Below are positions 53,516 through 64,000 of a DNA stretch of 64,000 nt, piece after piece. The notes under the pieces are model-generated. The model was not told the origin of the DNA, did no database searches, and saw nothing but the letters and a program-made list of their open reading frames with translations. The position numbers and the translations under genes are program-made. Source of the DNA: Biomphalaria glabrata (lineage: Eukaryota > Mollusca > Gastropoda > Planorbidae); assembly GCF_947242115.1 (NCBI RefSeq), contig NC_074719.1:41622349-41686348 (forward strand). The letters run 5' to 3'. How positions within the stretch are numbered: position 1 is the first letter of the stretch; each line of letters starts with the position of its first letter.

Positions 53516-54420
53516 TCTAGATTGTAGACAAGAGTAATCCTCCCTTTTACAGCTTCCGATTCATTTAAAAAACATTTCAGTTTTAGATCTCAATTTTTTA
53601 TTATTTTTATCTATTAGATTTATTAATATTTTGGGGCTCATTCATTAGATGTTTGTACGAGATAAATTTACTTATAAATTGCTTTCACATTAAATTAATT
53701 TTAGAATATTTAATATTTTCGTTTTAGTCTTAGTTTTATATTGATATGAATGTGGAATGTTTAAACCTGAGGTTCTTTACTTTTAAACAATTTGTTTTTG
53801 TTTTGTTGCATGTCATGTGACATCTTCAGATTCAAGATGTCGTCCGCATCGTCTCAATCTCAATTCTTCCTGAACAAAGTTGATGAGCTTCAAAAACGAT
53901 TAATGGCTGAAAATCGTTCTCATGATGCTGATAAAAAGAATAGAAACCCTGACACATGTTCTCCTAGCCCTAGACGGCCACGTATATGTATGTCTTTTTA
54001 TGAATATCTTCAATTTAGCGAATTTCTTTTTGTTCCTTCTTTGAATTTTAATTACAAACAAAAAGCCAAAATGTTAAGAGAACAGTGAGCAGTTTCATAA
54101 ACAAAAAATAATAAAATACATCTAGATCTAAATCTAGCTATTCATTTGCTTTGGAATTGAAATCAATAAATTAAAAAAGTTACAAATTGAACTGAAATAC
54201 TGAAAGTTGCTTGTTAGAATAGTTAGATCTATTATTGAAATAAATTCTTAGTCTTAGAGTCTTAGACTTAGACTTAGAGCTAGACATTCTTATTCTAGAG
54301 AATCTAGATCTTTAGAAAAGAAGTCTTAGATTTCTTTTAGTTTTAGACAGCTCTTAGTAAATACTAAATAAATTTATTAGAGATCTAGAGATCTAGTTAA
54401 AATAGTTGACAGAACAATTA
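52620..54420. repeat. TCTAGA/AGATCT-rich region around the divergent promoter
   Basis: Dense in short palindromes and near-palindromes of CTAGA and AGATCT (for example CTAGATCTAGATCTAC, TCTAGATCTAGAATTCTAGA TCTAG, GTCTAGAGATCTAAATC) and GTAGTGTAGA/TATAGTCTATAG stretches. Composition unlike the rest of the genes, and shared with the start of DDAH intron 1. Confidence 0.6.
53516..53836. promoter_or_regulatory. divergent promoter between TBRG1 and MAP2K7
   Basis: Only 321 bp separate the TBRG1 ATG (53515, minus) from the MAP2K7 ATG (53837, plus). No TATA box at the usual distance on either side. A possible acceptor (catcttcag|attcaag) just before the MAP2K7 ATG means its first 5'-UTR exon may start inside this interval. 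Confidence 0.5.
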
Positions 54421-57400
54421 GAATAGATAAGTCTAGAGATCTAAATCAAATTCAATGGTTCCAAAAAAAATTATAAATGAACTTTTTCATCTCTAATCTA
54501 AGTCTAAGTGAATAAATGTCAAAAATGTATAGTACTAAGACTAAGAATACTAAGATTAACTATAACATGAGAAGCTTCACACTAAACATATAAGTACAAT
54601 TGTAACCTATTCTGCAGATAGTTTATACTGATGCTACATAGGTAGTCTTAAATATTTCTGTAAAGGATTGAGACAGTTATGTTTGTTTGTTAAATGTTTT
54701 ACATGTTTTGGATGTTCATTCAGTCACTTATTTGGGCATGTAGGTATCTCTGCATTAGCTGGGTGGAGAGGGGGGGATCTGCTTTGTGATTGGCATAGTT
54801 CTGATCTTAAGTAATGCTCAAGCATCCATCTCATTTCTATGATGATTCATAGTTGCTTCGCCACTGAAGGAGGCCATAGTAGTTTAATTTTTAAAATTCT
54901 TAAGAACATCATTATTATTTTGTTTAAAAACACAGAAGAAACACTTTATAGAATATATTTTTCTTGGCTTTTTAATATCTTACAACTCAGTTCAGTAAAA
55001 CAAGTAATTCAGCGATGAACATATTCACATAAAACATAGATCACTTGTACAAATGAAGTAATAACTTGACTGACATAGAATATTACTGTTGAATAAATAA
55101 AGCACAGTGAAGATACTCATGATAAATATTTACTGATCACAAGAATAATGACCACTGAACAATGACCCCAATAGTTAGTTTTGCTTCCCTTATATAGTCT
55201 CATGACAAAGACTTTTCTGGATTGTTTACGTAATTATTAGCATTGTCTTCTACATTCCTGACCTGTTAGTACTTCTACATTAGTCTTGTTTACATCTGTT
55301 CAAGGTCTTCAAAAAATTTGGTCTGACATAAACAAGTTTTTTTCCTTACACAAGCACAATGTGACTTAATAACCTGGTCATCTCTCACTTACCTGGCTTG
55401 CATACAACAACAATGACTATTTTTTCCTTATTATATTTTAGTGGGGACAACCTCTTCACTGCCTGGGCCATTATTTAACCAGAATCCAGCCAGATCAAGT
55501 TCAGAAGGTCGTCGCAGGCCTAATATGAGTGGCATGAAACTAGAGTGCTCTCCCAGATCTCCCCTGCGAGTGGTACCAGACAGGTAGGCTAAACATAAAT
55601 TACATAAATATGGTTCTGTGTGTCTTTTGAAATCATATACAACTCTAATAGTTTTAGGGCAGTTGATATAGAGCTCCTTTGTTTACGACTGTTAACAAGG
55701 GTGTCATGTGGCCAATGACCAACCACCTTTACTTCCACTACTACAAAATGAAATTTAAAGTAGTGCTTTCATTTAATTTTAGTGACAAGTACAATTTTTT
55801 TTTTAAATGTGGACTTAAAAAAGCAAAAAAGGGAACAGCTTTTAAATAAAATTATCAAAATTATTTTTTTTTTGTTTCTTTTTATCTCATACATATTTAT
55901 TTTTCCAGTGCTGAAATTGATCAGAAAATTGAAGAAATCATGAAACAGTCTGGTATTTTAACATTTGGTGATAAGGTAATGATTAGAATTATTTTCATAA
56001 TTATTGGAATTATTTTAATTCCATTTATCTAGCTTAAAATAAAAATATACATGGATTGGAACTATTTTTTTATTATCACATTACGCTGTGAGAACAGCCC
56101 TCTATTTTTGTCTTTTTTTTTTTCCTCACCAGAGACTTCTCAGTGCTATAGAAGATTTACAGCCTGAGGGAGAATTAGGTCATGGCACCTGTGGTCAGGT
56201 CACTAAAATGCGCCACAAACCAACTGACAATTTGATGGCTGTAAAAGTAAGTTTGTTTTTGTTTTTTTAATGAAACTTTGATGATTCGTTTAAACATATT
56301 ATCTTCCAGTTCTTGTATTTTTTATTTGAAGATGGCATTGGCCTGCTTACTGAAGCAATTTCTGCCACCAAATTTCAAGTATTATCATTTTTTGAAAGTT
56401 TTTTTTACTTGTGATTCAGTGTTATTTTATTAGAATATGTTATCTTCATTTTTAAGATTTCTTTAACCCATAATGTACAACATTAATTTGAATGATTAAA
56501 TTTTGTTTTTCTTAATAATGTTGGATTATATTTTTTTTTATGCACAATCATTAGCAAAAGGGAGAAGTGAGTGTAAGAACAGATTATTTCAGTTCATTTC
56601 TTTTCTTTCTCTAAGACTGCCTAATCACTCATTTCAGCAAATGCGCAGGTCAGGGAATAAAGAGGAAAATAAAAGGATAATCATGGATCTCGATGTTGTT
56701 ATCAAAAGTCATGACTGTCCATTTATAGTTCAGTGTGTTGGTACATTTATTACTAAGGTGGGTCTTGGCTTTGAATTACTATTTGATTTTTAGTTGATTA
56801 TGTAGGTTTTTAAATTTTATTATTATTTTTTTTTGCCTTGATAAAAAAAAACTTTGTTTTGCTTATGTTTTGATCAGAGTGAGGTCTGGATCTGTATGGA
56901 ACTTATGTACACATGTCTAGATAAGTTGCTGAAAAGAACTCGGCGGCCGGTCCCAGAGAAAATATTAGGAAAAATTACAGTAGCTGTAAGTTCTTTTTCA
57001 TAAGCTGTCATAGATGCTAGTCTCTAATTTTATTAGAAACATTATTAGCACCCATTCATTTACTGTAAATCATTGTATTTTCTAAATATTCTGAATAAAA
57101 GTCATGGTATCCTTAGGATGAAATAACATTTACAAAACCAGCTGCCCTTGGGATGACAATCCAAGGTTTATCATCTGGAAGCAAAATTCAAGGAGATCTG
57201 GAGAACACATTATTGGCTTGATTTGGAAATAATAATACCTACATTGCAAACTCTTTGTTAATAATCTCCATATCTCTCCATTGCTCCCTCTCCAACTTAG
57301 ATTGAAATTTTAATTTAAAAAATTATGTTCCATGAAAAATTCCTGTAACTAAAAAGAAAAACAAAAGTATTTTGAAGTTTGAAAAATGTATGGTGAAAAT

Positions 57401-60400
57401 TCTTATATTTAAAGCATAGCATAAAATGATACTCTAGAATGGGTACTCTTGGGCAGATGATGTCAAAGTCATCTGTTTCTATGGCCAGCTTAGGGACAAT
57501 CTGCTTTACTTTCCCCAACCAATTTCATTAGAGTTGGGTAGACTCAGGGACGCCCTTAAAATTCTGAAATTGAAAATGTAAGTCTTCATAGAGATTTAAA
57601 CAGGGGAACTCTTGGTTTAGAAGTCAAGTGCTTTACCACTCTGCAGCCCCCCTGAATATGTTAAGAACTACTCCAAATTACCTTTCCACGTTTATGTGCT
57701 AGGACTCATTCCTATGTTTTCTTTCCAATTATCTTACAAGTATAGAATGAAGAATCTCAACTAAACATGGAAAATGTTTTTCCTCAAAATTGAAAATAAT
57801 ACCATATGCCTAGGACAGTGGTTCCCAAATTTTTTACTATTAAAATGCCTAAATCGGAAAACATTCTGTTTTGATGCAAAGTTTTGGAACCATTGGCCTG
57901 TGTTGTTATATTTTTTAAAGAATGGATTCATTAAAAATGTTTGAAAAAAGGGTTAACTTTATTTGTTTTCAGACTGTTAAAGCCTTAAACTATTTAAAAG
58001 AAACTCATGGTGTTATACACAGAGGTACATTTTTTTATTTTAACTGGAAATTCTGATAATTTTTATATTTAAGATATTCACATGATAAAATTCTGCATAA
58101 TAAGTTGTAATAGTAAACATTATACCATTTTTTATTTAGTTGCTTAGAAACATTCATATTTAATAAATTAGACATCAAATTATTCAAATCTCAGAGAAAA
58201 TAACATCTGGAGACTTTAGTTTAAGTCCCTACTTGAGCTGTGTTGTATTTGGTGAGTGAATAAAGGCAGCACCAAAACCTTCTCCCAGATACCCCGTCCA
58301 TATGTCAGCAAAAGAAATCGACCATAACATGATAAGCAAACTATAGGATGAAGGAGTGCTATATAAAATCAATTTTAAAAAGTTGGAAAGGATTTAGATA
58401 TTTCTATTAAAAGAAAAAGATTATTAAAGTTATGGAAAAGTGAGAGAATATTTTTTTTTAATGAAAATGCCTGCCGTCATGAAAGTCTTAACAAATAAAC
58501 AATAATTAACTGTCGACTAACTTTCGTTATCCATTCCAGATGTGAAACCCTCCAATATACTTCTGGATGAGAAGGGCAACGTCAAACTGTGTGACTTTGG
58601 TATCAGTGGACGTCTAGTGGATTCTAAGGCCAAGACTAGGAGTGCAGGATGTGCAGCATATATGGCTGTAAGAAGCTCTTTAATAACACTTTGGAATGAA
58701 AACTGATTACAATCTTTTAAAATCGTAAAATATTGCTGATATATATTGTTACGTTCTCTCCTAATTAGGCCTTCTGTAAACAGTGCTAAACACAACACAG
58801 CACATCTAACACATCAAGAACTTGACGACAAGGCTCCAAATAATCTGGTGCTTTAATAATGGTCAATTAAAACAGCCACAAAGACAATTGGCAATACATC
58901 AACACTAAAAATGCTATACTGTACATCACCGTACTAAACTAATAAACTCTACTGTCTCTATCTCTTCCTGGACTCCACCACGACCGACTTCATGGCAGAC
59001 TAACAGCCCCAGTCTCCTCGCTGTCCTATCTTGAACTGCCGCTTTCTTACACACTGTGTCTCTGGTTTAAGCAGGCTTTCGATCACATGACCATAATGCG
59101 GGTCATATCTGTGTGCTAGCAGTGCTGTCCCTTGTCCATCGACAGCCATTGCCCTGAGTGATGTGCCTGAGTTCACGTGTGTCAACTGAACCTACTGTTA
59201 ACCCTCTCGTGCCGCCAATAGGGTTATAACAATATATATATTTAATAGGCTTAGGAAAGAAAAAGTGACAATTGATTGGGGTTGACAGAATTAGACAGCA
59301 GCTAAAAGACTAAAATGATACTTGTAATGAAATATTAGAAAAAGGGATTTCATTCAATAGTTTTTGGGTCACACTATGAGCAGGTCTGTTTAGACTTAGT
59401 TTCACCTTATTTTCTTTTTTTTTTTTTTTTGCTTAGCCTGAGAGAATTGAGCCTCCTGACCCAACACGACCTGATTATGACATAAGAGCGGATGTCTGGA
59501 GTCTAGGAATCTCTTTAGTAAGTTATTTTAAGCAGATCTATTGAATTGGTGGACACAGGAAGGTCTTTGAATCTTGAACAAAGCTTCAGGATTAATTCCT
59601 ACAAATTTATCTGGTCTATTAAAGCTGGATAACAACCTTTATTGCCAACATTTGACTAAATGAGTATTTGAGCTTAGCATCATCTTCCCTATGGATCTAG
59701 CTCTTAATGAGGAATTTCGCTTTTAAAATAAAACATTCCACAGTATAAAACAATAGAAAAATTAAAAACCAAAATCTCAAGTATACACATTTTTACATTA
59801 ATTTTTTGCTTCTAAACCTTAGTCAATATCCTTAATAGTTTAGTTGGGGAAGTAAAGGTGGTTAGTCATTGTGCTGGCCACACAACACACTGCTTGTGAA
59901 CCATTAGCCACAGAAACAGATGACTTTTTACATTATCTGCCCCCTAGATCACAAGGTCTGAAAGGAGAACTTTTTACTTTTTTACTTATATATTTAAACT
60001 TAAAGCAAAAACAAAATGGCTAGTGTAATTGCAGTAACAGGCTGTAATACTCTCACACCTGAACCAATAAATCAGAAAAGAAGTCAAGTCCACAATAATT
60101 TATGAGGCTTGATCTAGTTACTGTCTCATTCTAGGTAAAAGTAATTTTAGTTAATATTTTTGTTTATGTTCCTTTTAGGTTGAGCTAGCTACGGGAGAGT
60201 TCCCATACAAAAATTGTAAAACAGATTTTGAAGTTCTAACGAAAGTGTTACAAGAAGAGCCTCCACAACTAGGCCGAGAGTTTTCAATGGACCTTAGGTC
60301 ATTTGTTAAAGATTGGTAGGTCATTGAATGGCTTGTGTGAACTCTTTACTAATAGTAGGTCATTTATTTAAGTCTGCAAGGTCAATGTGAGAGTTGTGTG

Positions 60401-62446
60401 TAAATTATTCTTGGATCATTGGCTACTTCTTAGTTATTGCCAAGAGTTTATTTATTTATTTGTTTTTTTTATTTGAGATCATGTAACCCAATAGCTAATA
60501 TTTCTGGTTTTAAGGAGTCACGTCTAACTATTAAGCAAAGAGAAGTAACTCTTTAAAAAAAAAAATTTTTGTAAAATTTAAAAACATGTCTAGCTTTAAA
60601 AAAGAATACTTTTAATAATAATTTAAAAGCTTCATTAATGATCTATACATATGCCAGACTATCGCCTTCCCAAACGACTTATGTATGGGGAGTTGTGTGC
60701 AGGAAAGCGTTCCCAGGGAGGTCAATACAAGCGCTATTAAGACACTTTCAAGAGCTCCTTCAAGGAATGCAATATCGACGTTTATGGCTGGGAAGCACTA
60801 GCTCTCGATTGCTCCTCATGACGTGAAGCTCAGTTTTCTCTAAAAAAAAAAAAGTTTTGTTATGTTAATTTTTTGCTCTGGATTGGGAAAAGATGAGTTC
60901 CTCTAATAGGAAAGTTGAAAACTACTTGTAACTATCACATTTTACAGCATTACTACCCTAAACACAGCATTCTTTTGTTATAGGATTCAATCAAGTCCAT
61001 TACAGGCACTACACGTGCCTCATGTCTTAAACATTTCAGTATCAGCCAATTCCATTTCTTCGTAAATTAACGTTCATTGGCTTGTACTGTTTCTACTAGG
61101 AGACACCAGAGAATTAATTTCAAACACTCAGATAACAAGGAAATCTGGCTAAGAGGGAAGGGGCATGAACAATTTTATCTTTGAGGGAGGGAGGGCTATA
61201 AGTTTGAGAAAAACTCATTTGTGAGAATAAGCAGAAAGTCTAGTACAGTATCACAAATGGAAACTTGCGTCCATTCATTTGGCAGTTTGTTGAGTAGAAA
61301 GTGCGTTAGGGTTTACATTTTTTAAATATACGTTTTGTGTATTTGTTGCTCTTCCTGCCACAATGCTGTTAGTGACTATACATCTATACAACCATGTTTA
61401 ATCTATTTACAGTCTAACGAAAGATTGCAAGAAAAGGCCAAAGTATAGAAAGTTACTAGTAAGTGAAGATTTTGCAGCATTTCTTTGACATGTATTTGTG
61501 ATGCATTCTTGAGCTACAACAAAATAGGGGCACTCGTTAAATGTTAAGTTACATGAGACAGCCTGAAATGGGTTTCATATCTTTTGGACACATTAGAACA
61601 AAAAATTACTAATTCTTTGGTAACTTACTAAAGAGAACTACCTCAACTCAAGAAAACATTAAAAAACTGGAACACACACAAAATAGAGCAGTCATAACAA
61701 ACCAATATTCACATTTGACTAGAGTAACACCTTTAGTAAAATCACTAAATCTAGAAAGCCTTCAGGAGAGAAGACTCAAAAGTAAAGTAGCAATTATACA
61801 TAAAGCACTGAACCATAATCTTCAAATACAAAAACAAAATCTAATAAAATACTCAGAAAGACACAAAGATAAAGGCACATTCCTCATTCTATATGCTAGG
61901 ACAAATTTGTACAAATGCTCCTTCTTCCCTAGTGCTATTAGAGCATGGAATGGGTTGCCTGATCCATCCAGGAAAACCAGTGACTTGGCAGAGTTTAAGT
62001 CATTGATTAATATCCATGACTAAATGCATGACGCGTAGGATTTATTATATTCTTTTTTTGAAGTAACGTCTGTATTCAATAAGAAACTACCACATGGTTT
62101 TTGTCCAGGTCTTTTTCAAGCGAGGATTGAGGATGATGATGATGATGAAGTAGTTAAATGAAAGTATAATGAGATTAAACCATACATTGACAAATTTTAG
62201 AAATATTGGCATATAGGAAATTTTTCACTCTTTCACTCTTTGTGCTGGTGTTAAAGTAATTTGTTTTTTGTTACCAACTTTTATTAACTTTGTCATGTAG
62301 TCAACTCACACCCCTCTGTTCTAATGGGCAAAAATAATTATTAGCATATACTTATATTTAAAATTTAAACCTGTCAAATTGAGGTCTAAAGAAATCATAC
62401 TCAAGATAACTGACGGTAATATAAAATCTCTTTAGGGGTCATTACT

Positions 62447-62504
<58 letters not shown>

Positions 62505-62630
62505 GTTTTAAAATTGTGCTGTTATTTTCAGGAACATCAGTATTTTAAAAGATCTGAAGCTGAACATGTAGATATTGCAGCCTGGGTAGCAGAGATGTCT
62601 CCTCTGATGGAGTTGAATAGACCTTCATGA
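53837..62630 (+). CDS. MAP2K7 (MKK7/hemipterous) dual-specificity kinase, 12 coding exons
   Basis: MAP kinase kinase that phosphorylates JNK in the stress pathway. Exons: 53837..53987, 55442..55583, 55909..55975, 56133..56246, 56638..56757, 56878..56985, 57973..58024, 58540..58667, 59437..59517, 60179..60315, 61413..61458, 62532..62630; all GT-AG and in phase; 414 aa (human 419). N-terminus: coiled-coil-like NKVDELQKRLMAENR; docking candidates RRPRIL (46-51) and RRRPNMSGMKL in exon 2; AEIDQKIEEIMKQSG. Kinase: GHGTCGQV loop (136-143), Lys158 in MAVK, HRDVKPSN with Asp252, DFG at 270-272, activation loop SKAKT with Ser280/Thr284, then AAYMAPERIEPPDP, DVWSLGISLVELATGEFPY. All catalytic residues present. 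DVD region: EHQYFKRSEAEHVDIAAWVA. Exon 1 end chosen at the gtatgt donor; gtatat 6 bp upstream is also in phase. Confidence 0.96.
54690..54885 (+). repeat. SINE family C fragment in MAP2K7 intron 1
   Basis: GTTAAATGTTTTACATGTTT TGGATG, then GGGTGGAGAGGGGGGGATCT and CATCCATCTCATTTCTATGA, CTTCGCCACTGAAGGAGGCC. The two blocks are shared with 37285..37320 and 42780..42905 respectively, linking these three copies into one family. Confidence 0.5.
55670..55740 (-). repeat. SINE family A fragment
   Basis: Minus strand GTGGAAGTAAAGGTGGTTGG TCATTGGCCACATGACACCC TTGTTAACAG is the central block of the family. Confidence 0.6.
57425..57655 (-). repeat. SINE family A, minus copy in MAP2K7 intron 6
   Basis: Minus strand GGGGCTGCAGAGTGGTAAAG CACTTGACTTCTAAACC, CTCTAATGAAATTGGTTGGG, AGCTGGCCATAGAAACAGAT GACTTTGACATCATCTGCCC. 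The box B segment is degraded. Confidence 0.7.
57816..57895 (+). mobile_element. hAT MITE, 80 bp
   Basis: CAGTGGTTCCCAAA ... GTTTTGGAACCATTG: the CAGTGGTTCC ends are typical of Charlie-like hAT elements. Flanks GCCTAGGA and GCCTGTGT agree at 5 of 8 positions, an uncertain target duplication. Confidence 0.5.
58222..58375 (+). repeat. SINE family B, 5'-truncated
   Basis: AAGGCAGCACCAAAACCTTC TCCCAGATACCCCGTCCATA, ACCATAACATGATAAGCAAA CTATAGGATGAAGGAGTGCT ATATAAAATCAA. The tail matches family B at 37.5 kb in reverse. Confidence 0.6.
58747..59231 (-). mobile_element. solo LTR, 485 bp, in MAP2K7 intron 8
   Basis: LTR-retrotransposon fossil. Read on the minus strand it runs from TGTTATAACCCTATTGGCGG to AGAGAACGTAACA, with TG...CA ends, and is flanked by a 4-bp duplication ATAT (58743..58746, 59232..59235). 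The first nine bases equal those of the 230-bp LTR family, but the rest differs, so it is a second, possibly related, family. No internal region. Confidence 0.65.
59845..59992 (+). repeat. SINE family A 3' half in MAP2K7 intron 9
   Basis: GTTGGGGAAGTAAAGGTGGT TAGTCATTGTGCTGGCCACA, CCATTAGCCACAGAAACAGA TGAC, TAGATCACAAGGTCTGAAAG GAGAACTTTTTAC. Confidence 0.75.
60648..60835 (+). repeat. LINE C-terminal fragment in MAP2K7 intron 10
   Basis: One frame reads MPDYRLPKRLMYGELCAGKR SQGGQYKRY, another DTFKSSFKECNIDVYGWEAL ALDCSS: the 'LPK-LLYGEL--GKRSQGGQ-KRFKDTLK-SLK---I--WE' segment upstream of the zinc-finger end seen at 1031..1440. One stop interrupts it. Confidence 0.7.
61637..62085 (+). repeat. 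LINE-G 3' copy, young, in MAP2K7 intron 11
   Basis: The 102-codon frame 61715..62023 is open: TRVTPLVKSLNLESLQERRL, KSKVAIIHKALNHNLQIQKQ, RHKDKGTFLILYARTNLYKC, FFPSAIRAWNGLPDPSRKTS. It differs from the 21.4-kb copy at only scattered bases. The 3' end GAAGTAACGTCTGTATTCAA TAAG has almost no GATAA tail. Confidence 0.85.
62451..62502. repeat. (AT)n microsatellite in MAP2K7 intron 11
   Basis: About 25 AT units, 30 bp upstream of the acceptor of the last coding exon. Confidence 0.95.
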
Positions 62631-64000
62631 TAGGTAAGTCCTCAAGATAAGTAAATTTAATTTGCTTAATGTCCCAACCTTTAACATCCACTTTTTTGTT
62701 AATTTGAATAATTTAAGGAAAATTGGACAGAAATATATTTTTTTAAAATGAAATTACATATTTGGATAAAAAAAACATAAATTATTTGGTGCAGTTGACA
62801 TTTTTTAACAATTGCATTTATTTTAATACACAAACATGTTTTAATGACATTGGGGTTGTCTGGATTTGTGGAGTAGGTTACATGGAAAAATCAAACTAAT
62901 TTCCAAGAACTTTAACAGGTGTTTTACTGCTGTTTGAATTAGATATCTATATGAATGGAGACATTATCCACATCATTTTCGTCATTGTTTTCTGCAGAAC
63001 TTTCTATTGTTCCATTGCATTTCCTAGTCTGGAAATGCAATTTTTATTCAACTCTTTCTGTTCTAATGCTCATCCTAGTCTTGGAAATGCAATTCAGGGA
63101 TCTTTTTTTGCTCCGAAATTTTTCATTTTAATCATGAAAGCACTCTTATCTAATATATTGGAAATGCATTTCTGTTTATTATAGCATATAGTTTACAGCT
63201 CAAAAACTTATTTACCAATTTGTTGGCATAGTAATTTGGTTATCAAACAATTATTCCAATTCCTTTTTTTTTTTTTTTCTAAAAAAAAAAAAAATTTGTT
63301 AAAAAAAAAAAAAACTGAAGTCAGAAATTTACTCATTTATTTAAAGCAAAGTTTCTCATGTCGTAGGTTAAGTTGATAGAGCATTGTGCTGATAATGCAA
63401 GTGTTGTGGGGTCATTCCCATTCTGCCTTTTTTCCTTCCTCTCTTTATTTTCAATGACAGATAGCATAAATATTTTTAATGTACTAGACTATATTATTTG
63501 AAATTGATTTTTTTTTTTTTAATTATTTCATTTTAATGTTTCTTCCTAGGATTATAGAGTTAATGTTTCTTACAAAGGCCTCCATATTGTGAGCAGTGCA
63601 AGCAAGGCAGGCGAAGGATTACTTGAATAACTAAACTATTTAGCATTCAGTTCTATTGTGTCATGGAGACTTCGATCTCAGCTCAACTCCTTCATCCGGT
63701 CTACCCTAGCCTATACAAATACTTTGTTCACTGCTTTTTTTTTTTTTTTTTTCCAAGGGGAGCAAATCAAATAACCAGCTCAGAGAGTTTATATCCCCTC
63801 AGCATGTGTACATTATGCTTTTTTTTTTTTTTTCGTTTAAAATCAAACTGGCTTTGTACCTTTGTTGTGGCCTAAATAAGTGTATCGCTTTAGGGTTTAG
63901 TAATCACTGAAGCTAATTAATACATTGATGACTGTTCCTTTCGTGTTTACCATTCGAGCCTATTTCTGTAAAAGAGACCCAATTAGTTGCCAACTTGAAC
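62631..64000 (+). other. MAP2K7 3' UTR with probable intron, and downstream flank
   Basis: The stop TGA (62628..62630) is followed at once by TAG and a strong donor gtaagt (62634). An acceptor tttcttcctag|GATTATAG at about 63550 could pair with it, giving a 3'-UTR intron of about 0.9 kb and a final non-coding exon reaching beyond about 63.9 kb. Between them lie T- and A-runs and a tRNA-like SINE head at 63366..63425 (GGTTAAGTTGATAGAGCATT, GTGTTGTGGGGTCATTCCC). The window ends before a clear poly(A) site. Confidence 0.5.

Noticed and set aside
53792-53836. MAP2K7 start at the upstream in-frame Met (MFLFCCMSCD...)
   Set aside because: The hydrophobic, Cys-rich leader is unlike MKK7; it overlaps a pyrimidine tract and likely splice acceptor just before ATG 53837.

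Overview
The window is AT-rich, intron-rich animal DNA. Its repeat content (tRNA-headed SINEs, LINE tails with a zinc-finger C-terminus, hAT elements starting CAG-G/T-GGCGTA, many minisatellites) and the level of protein divergence suggest a gastropod mollusc, most likely a freshwater pulmonate such as a planorbid. The species is an inference and was not tested by any search.

Five host genes can be supported. Three are multi-exon and conserved. On the minus strand, 29842..36353 is a dimethylarginine dimethylaminohydrolase (DDAH) homologue. Also on the minus strand, 42286..53515 is a TBRG1 (FYRN/FYRC) homologue. On the plus strand, 53837..62630 is MAP2K7 (MKK7/hemipterous). All exon joins were checked for GT/AG and phase. 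TBRG1 and MAP2K7 are head to head, about 320 bp apart between start codons. Two are small minus-strand genes: a two-exon secreted protein with a duplicated WLDE/EPLV motif (10018..11450), and an intronless linker-histone-like gene (23337..23747) followed by a perfect-consensus histone 3' stem-loop (23272..23287).

The most interesting locus is the DDAH gene. Its last two exons (31449..31595 and 29842..30030) are diverged copies of the same C-terminal segment. Both start in phase 0 behind the same donor and both carry their own stop, so they look like alternative terminal exons. Neither encodes the catalytic cysteine of the family.

Most of 0-27 kb and 36.4-42 kb is repeat. 0.5-3.4 kb holds LINE tails and a 27-bp minisatellite. 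5528..8156 is a hAT-type element with a perfect 8-bp target duplication that carries a 97/85-bp higher-order satellite. 12955..15826 is a decayed hAT element into which a SINE, a fossil Ty3/gypsy pol fragment and a second hAT end have been packed. 15.9-25.3 kb holds LINE, SINE and hAT debris, three about 230-bp solo LTRs with 4-bp duplications, and the histone-like gene. 25.5-27.1 kb is polypurine and tandem-repeat DNA. 36.5-42 kb holds LINE, SINE, a hAT MITE and a 57-bp minisatellite. The introns of TBRG1 and MAP2K7 carry further minisatellites, SINEs, LINE tails and a 485-bp solo LTR.

Many of the longest open frames in the window are minisatellites with unit lengths divisible by three, not genes. 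No CRISPR array, rRNA or convincing tRNA gene was seen.
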